Below are positions 5,905 to 10,581 of a stretch of 10,581 nt of DNA, in pieces. The stretch comes from Patescibacteria group bacterium UBA1400 (GTDB taxonomy: Bacteria; Patescibacteriota; Microgenomatia; UBA1400). The position numbers and the translations under genes are program-made. The notes beneath the pieces were generated by a model. It saw only the letters and a list, made by a program, of their open reading frames with translations. It searched no databases and was not told where the DNA came from. The stretch is from positions 1 through 10,581 of the forward strand of contig DBQG01000005.1 of the NCBI GenBank assembly GCA_002305125.1. The letters run 5' to 3'. Within the stretch, counting starts at the first letter, position 1. Every line of letters begins with the position of its first letter.

Positions 5905-7105
5905 TCCTGCCCTCCTTAGGAATATAGTACTTTTTAGCTTTTAACCTGTCAGGCAGTAAACTTTTATCCTTATCAGGATACATCTCATAGCCTTTACCAT
6001 AACCTTCTTTTTCCATTAGCTTGGTAGGTGCATTTCTTAGGTTCATAGGAATAGGCAGGTTGCCATAAGCTTCGACATCTTTTTGAGCTGCTCTGAGGCC
6101 GTTGTAACTGCTTCTGTCTTTAGGAGCTGAAGCCAGATAAACTGTTGCGTGAGCCAGGTTTATAGCACACTCAGGATAACCGATGGTGTCACAGGCTCTA
6201 AACACTTCATTGGCAACCACCAGAGCAGTTGGCAGAGCCATACCTATATCTTCTGAAGCAAAGATGACCATACGTCTAGCTATAAATAAAGGGTCTTCTC
6301 CTGCAGCTATCATTCTGGCCAGATAGTAAAGAGCGGCGTCAACATTGGAAGCCCGCATGCTTTTTATAAAAGCAGAAATGATATTGTAGTGTTCTTCTCC
6401 TGCCTTATCATACCTAAGATAGGGAGATTGAAGGGTGGTTTCTAAAATTTGTTTGGTTAGCTTTTTTTCTTTTTTTATCTTGCTCTTAAACAGATTAAAA
6501 CTGTTTTCCAAAAGATTTATAACCTGCCTGGCATCTCCGGCAGAAAGATTAGTAAGCCAGTCTTTGGCTTCCTGATCTATGGTTAACTCTTTGTCCAGGG
6601 CTTTTAAGGCTCTTTGAATAACCTGCTCTATCTGCTTGCCATCCAACTCCTTTAAGGTAAAAACCCTGGTCCGGGAAAGAAGGGGACCAATAACTTCAAA
6701 AGAAGGATTTTCCGTGGTAGCTCCAATAAGATTAATGGTTCCGTCTTCCACAAAAGGCAGAAGATAATCCTGCTGGGCTTTGTTAAAACGATGGATCTCG
6801 TCTAAAAAAACAATGCTTCCCCTTTTACTCTCTCCCTGCCTTATCCTTTCCATTATCTTTTTTAAATCATTTTTTCCGGCCGAAACAGCTGAAAGATAAA
6901 AAAAATCAAGCCTCATACTGTCAGCTAAAATTTTTGCAAGAGTGGTTTTGCCGCTGCCCGGAGGTCCCCATAAAATCAGAGAAAACATCTGACCGTGTTT
7001 AATCATTTGAAAAACAGGCTTGCCCTGAGAAGTTAAATGTTCCTGGCCAATAAACTCCTTTAAGTTTCGGGGTCTTATCTTATCAGCTAAAGGAGCGGTA
7101 TTCAT
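5897..7105 (-). CDS. rarA: RarA/MgsA replication-associated AAA+ ATPase
   Basis: This 402-residue AAA+ protein of the RarA (MgsA/WRNIP1/Mgs1) family acts at stalled replication forks and interacts with single-strand binding protein and the replisome in studied bacteria. Visible motifs are Walker A G-P-P-G-S-G-K-T (47-54), Walker B I-V-F-L-D-E-I-H (98-105; D102, E103), sensor 1 G-A-T-T-E-N (128-133), the arginine-finger region L-S-R-T-R (143-147) and sensor 2 G-D-A-R (190-193). The C-terminal tetramerisation region is typical, with D-A-A-L-Y-Y-L-A-R-M and A-S-E-D-I-G-M-A near 256-290 and G-Y-G-K-G-Y at 368-373. It is slightly shorter than E. coli RarA (447 residues) but complete. It heads the operon with the 2-TM, HAD, DUF3795 and S51 genes and has its own promoter, but no Shine-Dalgarno. 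Confidence 0.96.
   Translation of the reverse strand: MNTAPLADKIRPRNLKEFIGQEHLTSQGKPVFQMIKHGQMFSLILWGPPGSGKTTLAKILADSMRLDFFYLSAVSAGKNDLKKIMERIRQGESKRGSIVFLDEIHRFNKAQQDYLLPFVEDGTINLIGATTENPSFEVIGPLLSRTRVFTLKELDGKQIEQVIQRALKALDKELTIDQEAKDWLTNLSAGDARQVINLLENSFNLFKSKIKKEKKLTKQILETTLQSPYLRYDKAGEEHYNIISAFIKSMRASNVDAALYYLARMIAAGEDPLFIARRMVIFASEDIGMALPTALVVANEVFRACDTIGYPECAINLAHATVYLASAPKDRSSYNGLRAAQKDVEAYGNLPIPMNLRNAPTKLMEKEGYGKGYEMYPDKDKSLLPDRLKAKKYYIPKEGRNG
5911..5918 (-). promoter_or_regulatory. Strong Shine-Dalgarno of the 2-TM gene
   Basis: On the minus strand this reads TAAGGAGG, a full-length match to the 16S rRNA tail, six bases before the ATG at 5904. It lies inside the last codons of rarA. 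It shows that the organism uses Shine-Dalgarno initiation for some genes while rarA and rlmN lack one. Confidence 0.85.
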
Positions 7106-7111
7106 TAATTT

Positions 7112-7140
7112 ATTAAATCGCGAATAATACCCAAAGTCAA
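7112..7140 (-). promoter_or_regulatory. rarA promoter, predicted leaderless
   Basis: On the minus strand, TTGACT (7135-7140) and TTTAAT (7112-7117) are separated by exactly 17 bases, each matching the sigma-70 consensus at five of six positions. The -10 ends six bases before the rarA ATG (7105), so transcription should start at or within the start codon. It sits in the 41-bp gap after the envelope operon, which means rarA and its followers need not depend on read-through. Confidence 0.72.
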
Positions 7141-7146
7141 GAAAGA

Positions 7147-7560
7147 TTACTCTTCAAGTTCAAATCTAATATTAAAATCAACCTCAGGAGGATTCAGCAA
7201 ACTTTCCTCCAAATCAACCTCCTGCAAATTTCTTTTAAAATCACTCACTCTTTCTTCCAAATTAACCTGCGGCGCAGCCAAGGAAGGCAAAGGACTGGGG
7301 CTAACTTCAGCCGGTGAAGGGGAAGGGGAAACCAAAGGTTTTTTTTGACCTTTAAACATTAAACCTAAAAACAAGCCAAGAGTTAAACAGAAGAAGGCCA
7401 CTAAAACCACAATAAGCCAGATTTTTTTACCCTGTTTTTGGGACGGAATCTGACCGGCAACTGAATCCTGAGCCTGTTCCGGTTCAGGCTTATCGGCCTG
7501 CATCTCTTTAAATGGTACGTTTTCTCCCCCTATGGGCGGAGCTTCAAATTCTTCACTCAT
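7147..7560 (-). CDS. Single-pass membrane protein with Ser-Pro stalk
   Basis: I do not recognise a named family. The 137-residue protein has an acidic, Pro- and Gln-rich N-terminal part (1-44), a basic K-K at 45-46, one membrane helix (about 47-69) and another basic cluster (K70, K73, K74). A low-complexity Ser-Pro stalk (78-92, with S-P-S-P-S-P) follows, then a short acidic tail (100-137) ending in P-P-E-V-D-F-N-I-R-F-E. Orientation is uncertain because charges flank both sides; the Ser-Pro stalk suggests that the C-terminal part is outside, where such linkers are common and often glycosylated. Its start overlaps the stop of the secreted helical protein gene by 8 bp (ATGAGTGA). The two are therefore probably translationally coupled and may work together at the envelope. 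No Shine-Dalgarno is evident. Confidence 0.75.
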   Translation of the reverse strand: MSEEFEAPPIGGENVPFKEMQADKPEPEQAQDSVAGQIPSQKQGKKIWLIVVLVAFFCLTLGLFLGLMFKGQKKPLVSPSPSPAEVSPSPLPSLAAPQVNLEERVSDFKRNLQEVDLEESLLNPPEVDFNIRFELEE

Positions 7561-8359
7561 TTTCTGAAAAACTATTAATAACTTTTAAAATCTCCTGTTG
7601 ATATCTAACAGCCTCCATTAAATACTGCCGCGCGTCTTGAAGATTTTTTTTAATCTCCTGATAAACAGGAATCATCTGATTTTCTCTTGTTTTTTCCACC
7701 AATTCCACTAAATTAGCCTCAGCCTCTTCTATTTTTTTCTGGCTTAAATAATTTTGGTTTTCCACCTCTCTTAACCAATCATTAAGCTGAGAAGCAGAGG
7801 TGGCTTCAATACCACTAGCTCTATCTTTTAAAAGATTGGTTATAACCACGGAATCCGCTTGCAAACTCCTAACCTTACCCAGCAAAATAGCTGACAAAGA
7901 TTGATAACCTAATGATTTATAATCATTACCCCTAGCCTCCACCCTATCGGAAAGAATAAATAGGTCTTCAAGATCAGGCTTGTTAAGACTGGTGACATTG
8001 TCCATCTCCCCGTCCATCCAGGTAACTTCTTTATCAAGTTTGGCAACCAGCTGATCCCGGTAATCTTTTCCCACTACTCCCGAAGTTGATCTTAGCTTCC
8101 AAATTAAAGTCAGAAAGTGGGTTCTTAAAGTCTGGTAGCGCTGGTTAATAAATAAAGAGGTTGCCTCAACCGCTTCGTCTTTAGCAGTTAAGGTTTTATA
8201 GGTAAGATACTTATCCCTGGCAGTTTTAAATTCACCATAAGCCTGATGATATTTTTCAAACTGATATAAAAAATCATCCATTTGCTGGGAAGCCAAAGAA
8301 TTTTTAACCAAAAGGACAAGGCTTAAAATACTAATAACCAGGGCAAGCTTTTTTTTCAT
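7553..8359 (-). CDS. Secreted helical/coiled-coil protein of unknown function
   Basis: A longer reading to 8473 is possible, but its first 38 residues lie on top of the nucleotidyltransferase gene. The internal ATG at 8359 begins a classic signal peptide (M-K-K-K, a hydrophobic core at 5-18, then N-S-L-A with likely cleavage near residue 23), so 8359 is the chosen start and the product has 268 residues. The mature part is almost entirely predicted helix. Charged, Leu-rich stretches near 30-60 and a long amphipathic coiled-coil-like stretch at about 190-260 (L-N-D-W-L-R-E-V-E-N and following) stand out. There is no Cys in the mature part, no catalytic motif and no membrane anchor. It may form a scaffold or bind a partner outside the membrane, perhaps the product of the next gene, whose start overlaps its stop. 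It begins 4 bp after the upstream stop, without a Shine-Dalgarno. Confidence 0.78.
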   Translation of the reverse strand: MKKKLALVISILSLVLLVKNSLASQQMDDFLYQFEKYHQAYGEFKTARDKYLTYKTLTAKDEAVEATSLFINQRYQTLRTHFLTLIWKLRSTSGVVGKDYRDQLVAKLDKEVTWMDGEMDNVTSLNKPDLEDLFILSDRVEARGNDYKSLGYQSLSAILLGKVRSLQADSVVITNLLKDRASGIEATSASQLNDWLREVENQNYLSQKKIEEAEANLVELVEKTRENQMIPVYQEIKKNLQDARQYLMEAVRYQQEILKVINSFSENE

Positions 8360-8363
8360 ATTA

Positions 8364-9086
8364 TTATTGTTTTTTAGCCCAAAACTTATTGGCATTAAAC
8401 AGTGATTCCACTGTACCTGCATCTGACCAAAATCCTTCCAGTTCAGACCAGTAAAGCTGACTATCTTTAGCATATAAACTATTCAGGTCAGAAACCTCAA
8501 GTTCTCCCCTGTCAGAAGGAGACAGTTGATCAATTCTGGTAAAGACAGTCTCATCATAAAGATAAAGGCCTGTTTGAGCATACATACTTTTTGGATCTTG
8601 AGGCTTTTCTTCTATCTTTAAAATTTTTTCTCCTGATTGGTCAAATACAGGCACGCCAAATCTTTTAAGCAAGGATTTATCCTGATACTTTTTCAAAAAA
8701 ACCAAAGCTCCCTGGGAAAAATCATTAACAGCATTAGAAATATCAGCATCAGTAGTATTGTCTCCTAAGATAACTGCCAGCTTGTCACCTTCGGCAAACT
8801 CTCTTGCTAAAGATAGGGCGGCGGCAATACCCCCCTCATCTTCCTGATAAGCATAAGCCAGGTGTTTTAATCCCAGTTCTTTGCCGTTTTTAAGCACTCT
8901 GATAAAATGACCGGCATAAGGCCCTCCCGTAACTACCATTATTTCCGTGATTCCTGCTTTAACCAAGGTCTCAATAGGATAAAAAACCATAGGCTTGTTA
9001 AAAATAGGCAATAAATGCTTATTGGTCACATAGGTTAAAGGATAAAGCCTTGTTCCTAAACCTCCTGCTAAAACTACACCTTTCAT
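8364..9086 (-). CDS. Sugar-1-phosphate nucleotidyltransferase, RmlA/RfbA-like short form
   Basis: The enzyme joins a sugar 1-phosphate to an NTP, giving an activated sugar (dTDP-glucose in RmlA). The 240-residue protein begins with the nucleotide-binding signature V-V-L-A-G-G-L-G-T-R-L (4-14), then K-H-L-L-P (23-27), Y-Q-E-D-E-G-G-I-A-A-A-L (80-91), the metal-binding G-D-N (108-110), E-E-K-P (159-162) and T-G-L-Y-L-Y-D (172-178). It ends with the second metal site in F-W-S-D-A-G-T (D222). It is the short form, lacking the C-terminal helical extension of E. coli RmlA (about 293 residues), so allosteric control may be absent. The base (dTTP or UTP) and sugar cannot be fixed by eye, and no rmlB, C or D gene is nearby, so no rfbA/rmlA symbol is assigned. 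It may feed the glycosyltransferases at the left of the window. It has a good Shine-Dalgarno. Confidence 0.9.
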   Translation of the reverse strand: MKGVVLAGGLGTRLYPLTYVTNKHLLPIFNKPMVFYPIETLVKAGITEIMVVTGGPYAGHFIRVLKNGKELGLKHLAYAYQEDEGGIAAALSLAREFAEGDKLAVILGDNTTDADISNAVNDFSQGALVFLKKYQDKSLLKRFGVPVFDQSGEKILKIEEKPQDPKSMYAQTGLYLYDETVFTRIDQLSPSDRGELEVSDLNSLYAKDSQLYWSELEGFWSDAGTVESLFNANKFWAKKQ

Positions 9087-9092
9087 TAAAAC

Positions 9093-9099
9093 CCTCCTT
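9093..9099 (-). promoter_or_regulatory. Shine-Dalgarno of the nucleotidyltransferase gene
   Basis: On the minus strand AAGGAGG lies six bases before the ATG at 9086, just after the stop region of the 3-TM gene. It fixes the start and suggests higher translation than the operon members without such a site. Confidence 0.8.
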
Positions 9100-9363
9100 C
9101 TAAGCTCTCCAGATTAATGATAATAATACTAAGCAGGCAATACTGGCTACTAAAAAATACTCCAAAACTACCTTAAAATGCAAGTCGTGTTCTAAAAGAT
9201 GATGCCCCACTCCCCAGAAAAAGTAAAAAGCACAAAGTCCGACCACCGCCTCCTGCCTTAAACTGGGTAAGCCAAACAAGCCAAAGAAAGCCACCAAGCC
9301 CAACACTAGTCCGCTTAGTAAAACTAAATAATAAACTCTGTTTTTAACTATTTCTTTTAACAT
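9100..9363 (-). CDS. Small three-TM membrane protein with a His cluster
   Basis: The 87-residue protein has three likely membrane helices (about 9-31, 38-56 and 65-84). Between helices two and three lies a short stretch with four His and two acidic residues, G-H-H-L-L-E-H-D-L-H (53-62), followed by a V-V-L-E-Y motif (65-69). This spacing could bind a metal or simply sit at the membrane face; I recall similar small proteins in CPR genomes but no assigned function. The start is supported by the TAATG junction with the CAP gene (one shared base) and a GGAG ten bases upstream inside the CAP coding end. The genes are therefore translationally coupled, and the protein may assist the CAP protein or the envelope sugar pathway. 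Both suggestions are inference. Confidence 0.78.
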   Translation of the reverse strand: MLKEIVKNRVYYLVLLSGLVLGLVAFFGLFGLPSLRQEAVVGLCAFYFFWGVGHHLLEHDLHFKVVLEYFLVASIACLVLLSLIWRA

Positions 9364-10364
9364 TAGATTATAGCTCCGCTATTGCTAAGTAAAATGCTAA
9401 GTAAAATTAGAATAAAAAAGGATGCATGAACAAAGGTCTTACCTGATATTCTGATGATTTTATTTCTATAGATAAGAAAACTGTCAACAAACATCAATAC
9501 AATCATAATTGATAGGACAATTAAATAAAAGGTCTTGGTAAGCTCAAAAGTAGAAATAAAAGGCCTTGCAGACACTAAATCCTTGGCCTGGGAAAAACTG
9601 GCATCAGACTCTTCAACTACCTCCACTGCCTCTTCCAGATTCTCATCCTCCACCAACTCTTCCTGTAAAACCACTTCTTCAGATGTTTCTTCTTCTGCCG
9701 CAACCTCATCTGAGCGGACTTCAGGCACTTGAGCAATAACCTGTTCTGGCACCAACTTAGGCTCAACCAAGGCCTGCTGAGGTACAACCGGAGTTCTGGC
9801 CACCTGAGTAGGAGTACCAAACATCTGCACCACTAAAGTCGTCTCTTCACCATTTAAAATTCCGTCTACCACTGCCATGCCAATCTCCTGATACTTGCTA
9901 TTTAAAAGATTATCCCTGTGGGTCGGCGAAGCCATCCAAGCAGCCACAACCGATTCAGAATCATTAAAATCCTTGGCTAAGTTTTCTCCCGCATAAATAT
10001 AAGAATAACCTACGCCGCTGATAAAAGACCAAGGAGTTCTGCCGTTGCAATCATGAGACCAGCAGCCAAAATTAAACATCGTAGCTGCTTTTTGCCTGGC
10101 AGCTTCTGATAAAAGACCATTTGGCTGCAGACTGCCCAAACCTTGTTCTGCTCTTCTTTCATTGGTTAATTGAATCAGCCTGTCAGAGCTAATATTGGCG
10201 GCAAAACCCAAAACTCCAGGTTTAATCTTGGTAATAAAAGTTAACCCCACTTGAAAACCGGCAATTAAAAGAAAAAGAAAAAGTAAGGCGGGAAGTTGAA
10301 GACTTTTAGCTTTATGATTATTAGATTCATGAGGAAGGAATAAGTGTTGCAGAATATCTAGCAT
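9363..10364 (-). CDS. Membrane-anchored CAP/SCP-domain protein
   Basis: This 333-residue protein holds one extracellular CAP (SCP-like, YkwD-type) domain at about 62-186. Landmarks are the N-E-R-R-A-E-Q-G-L start (68-76), S-H (103-104), G-E-N-L-A (126-130), W143 with the P-T-H-R-D-N-L-L box (147-154; H149) and E-I-G-M-A (160-164). H104, E127 and H149 would form the usual CAP cavity. C101 and C106 flank the first His and could form a small disulfide. The N-terminus (1-22, with F-L-P-H-E-S-N-N-H-K) is cytoplasmic, then comes a signal-anchor helix (23-45). After the CAP domain lies a Pro- and Glu-rich spacer (190-255) and two more membrane helices (about 278-298 and 310-329). Bacterial CAP domains have no single proven activity. 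It is the first gene of the envelope operon and has no Shine-Dalgarno; the start is supported by the family-like N-terminus. Confidence 0.9.
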   Translation of the reverse strand: MLDILQHLFLPHESNNHKAKSLQLPALLFLFLLIAGFQVGLTFITKIKPGVLGFAANISSDRLIQLTNERRAEQGLGSLQPNGLLSEAARQKAATMFNFGCWSHDCNGRTPWSFISGVGYSYIYAGENLAKDFNDSESVVAAWMASPTHRDNLLNSKYQEIGMAVVDGILNGEETTLVVQMFGTPTQVARTPVVPQQALVEPKLVPEQVIAQVPEVRSDEVAAEEETSEEVVLQEELVEDENLEEAVEVVEESDASFSQAKDLVSARPFISTFELTKTFYLIVLSIMIVLMFVDSFLIYRNKIIRISGKTFVHASFFILILLSILLSNSGAII

Positions 10365-10380
10365 AATAAAGTCTTTATTA
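10364..10380. promoter_or_regulatory. Perfect 8-1-8 palindrome touching the CAP start codon
   Basis: TAATAAAG and CTTTATTA (10364-10371 and 10373-10380) are exact inverted repeats around one base. The last base overlaps the first base of the CAP ATG. As DNA it could be a repressor site; as RNA it would fold immediately before the start codon and could hide it. The region is AT-rich, so chance is possible. Confidence 0.45.
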
Positions 10381-10403
10381 ATAATAAAAAACAGTTAAAT
10401 TAC

Positions 10404-10420
10404 TTCTAATTTAATTAGAA
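10404..10420. promoter_or_regulatory. Second perfect 8-1-8 palindrome in the CAP leader
   Basis: TTCTAATT and AATTAGAA flank a single base. An outer pair, AGTTAA (10393-10398) and TTAACT (10421-10426), extends the symmetry with a 5-nt bulge on one side. On the minus strand the structure is followed by GTTTTTT, giving it the look of a weak attenuator. Its centre (10412) is exactly 40 bp from that of the other palindrome (10372). Confidence 0.45.
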
Positions 10421-10434
10421 TTAACTCTAGATTC

Positions 10435-10440
10435 ATTATA
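10435..10440 (-). promoter_or_regulatory. -10 box of the CAP envelope operon
   Basis: The minus strand has a perfect TATAAT, predicting transcription from about 10428 and a leader of roughly 65 bases, in contrast to the leaderless rlmN and rarA. The -35 region at the 17-bp spacing reads TTTTCT (10458-10463), a weak match that overlaps the T-tract of the upstream terminator. Confidence 0.5.
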
Positions 10441-10451
10441 GTAAGTTTGGG

Positions 10452-10488
10452 AAAAAAAGAAAAGATCTATTAACAAAATTAATAAGAT
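10452..10488 (-). terminator. Probable Rho-independent terminator of the upstream envelope gene
   Basis: On the minus strand, ATCTTATTAA and TTAATAGAT (10479-10488 and 10465-10473) form an imperfect hairpin with a 5-nt loop and one bulge. It is followed by a T-rich tract (10452-10463). It starts 9 bases after the stop of the partial gene at 10498. The stem is poor in G and C, so it may be inefficient. Confidence 0.5.
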
Positions 10489-10497
10489 ATAAAGATC

Positions 10498-10581
10498 TCA
10501 TTTCTTTTTCAAAAGAAGATATAAACTTCCGAACAAAGCCAGGCCGCCTAAAGACCAAAGCCACCATGAATTTTGTTTAAT
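10498..10581 (-). CDS. C-terminal membrane anchor of a truncated-by-window protein
   Basis: The last 27 residues of a reading frame enter from the right edge and stop at TGA (10498-10500). They consist of a polar start (I-K-Q-N-S), a Trp-rich border (W-W-L-W), one hydrophobic helix (L-G-G-L-A-L-F-G and on) and a terminal K-K-K. This is the pattern of a surface protein held by a C-terminal helix with a positive cytoplasmic tail, as in sortase-type or archaeosortase-like anchors, although no LPxTG-like motif falls within the visible part. The body of the protein is outside the window. The terminator just after the stop supports it being a real gene. Confidence 0.6.
   Translation of the reverse strand: MKQNSWWLWSLGGLALFGSLYLLLKKK

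Noticed and set aside
8360..8473. N-terminal extension of the secreted helical protein up to an ATG at 8473
   Set aside because: The extra 38 residues overlap the end of the nucleotidyltransferase coding region, and the signal peptide begins exactly at the internal ATG at 8359.
9366..9374. TATAAT-like sequence just before the 3-TM gene start
   Set aside because: It falls inside the final CAP codons only a few bases before the next ATG, so transcription would start inside the 3-TM gene; more likely chance in AT-rich coding sequence.
9535..9732. Plus-strand Ser/Thr-rich open frame inside the CAP gene
   Set aside because: It is the complement of the Glu/Val-rich linker codons of the CAP protein, so the Ser-rich composition is a by-product.
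9617..9820. Minus-strand Trp/Arg/Lys-rich open frame within the CAP gene
   Set aside because: Frame-shifted shadow of the acidic linker with implausible composition.
1..10581. CRISPR array, transposon ends, tRNA or rRNA
   Set aside because: No regularly spaced direct repeats, transposase, cloverleaf-like segment or rRNA-like sequence was seen; the only sizeable gaps are 1885-2046 and 10365-10497.

Overview
This is an AT-rich, densely packed bacterial window with short intergenic gaps, overlapping start and stop codons, and many small membrane proteins. It uses TGA as a normal stop (for example at 490-492, 7553-7555 and 10498-10500), so the recoded-UGA lineages are excluded. The small two- and three-TM proteins and the CAP-domain protein with its short His-rich cytoplasmic N-terminus resemble families I associate with Candidate Phyla Radiation (Patescibacteria) genomes, probably the Microgenomates side. 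That placement is an inference from family resemblance; there is no rRNA, tRNA or ribosomal protein gene here to confirm it.

Layout from left to right. (1) 1-1884, minus strand: a GT2 processive-type glycosyltransferase followed 10 bp later by the N-terminal 159 residues of a GT39/PMT-like membrane glycosyltransferase cut by the window edge. Upstream of the GT2 gene lies a 162-bp gap with overlapping inverted repeats. (2) 2047-2784, minus: a cytosolic endonuclease/exonuclease/phosphatase (EEP) family enzyme, divergent from rlmN. (3) 2859-3848, plus: rlmN, the only plus-strand gene, with a TATAAT box so close to its ATG that the mRNA should be leaderless. (4) 3852-7105, minus: a five-gene operon, rarA, a 2-TM protein, a HAD phosphatase, a DUF3795 Cys-rich protein and an S51-type peptidase. 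It is read from a good promoter that also predicts a leaderless mRNA, and it ends 3 bp from the rlmN stop. (5) 7147-10364, minus: a second five-gene operon for the cell envelope, consisting of a membrane-anchored CAP protein, a 3-TM protein, a sugar-1-phosphate nucleotidyltransferase, a secreted helical protein and a single-pass membrane protein with a Ser-Pro stalk. Its leader holds two perfect 8-1-8 palindromes. (6) 10452-10581: a weak terminator and the C-terminal membrane anchor and tail of another envelope protein.

Taken together, about half of the window serves the cell surface (glycosyltransferases, nucleotide-sugar synthesis, CAP protein, secreted and anchored proteins). The rest is housekeeping (rRNA/tRNA methylation, replication-fork repair) plus small enzymes of unassigned substrate. 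I found no mobile element, CRISPR array, tRNA or rRNA. The most unusual features are non-coding: the two leaderless-type promoters with identical geometry, and the palindromic leaders in front of the CAP and GT2 operons. I see no clear undescribed defence or mobile system; the best candidate for new biology is the CAP/3-TM/nucleotidyltransferase/secreted-protein envelope operon.
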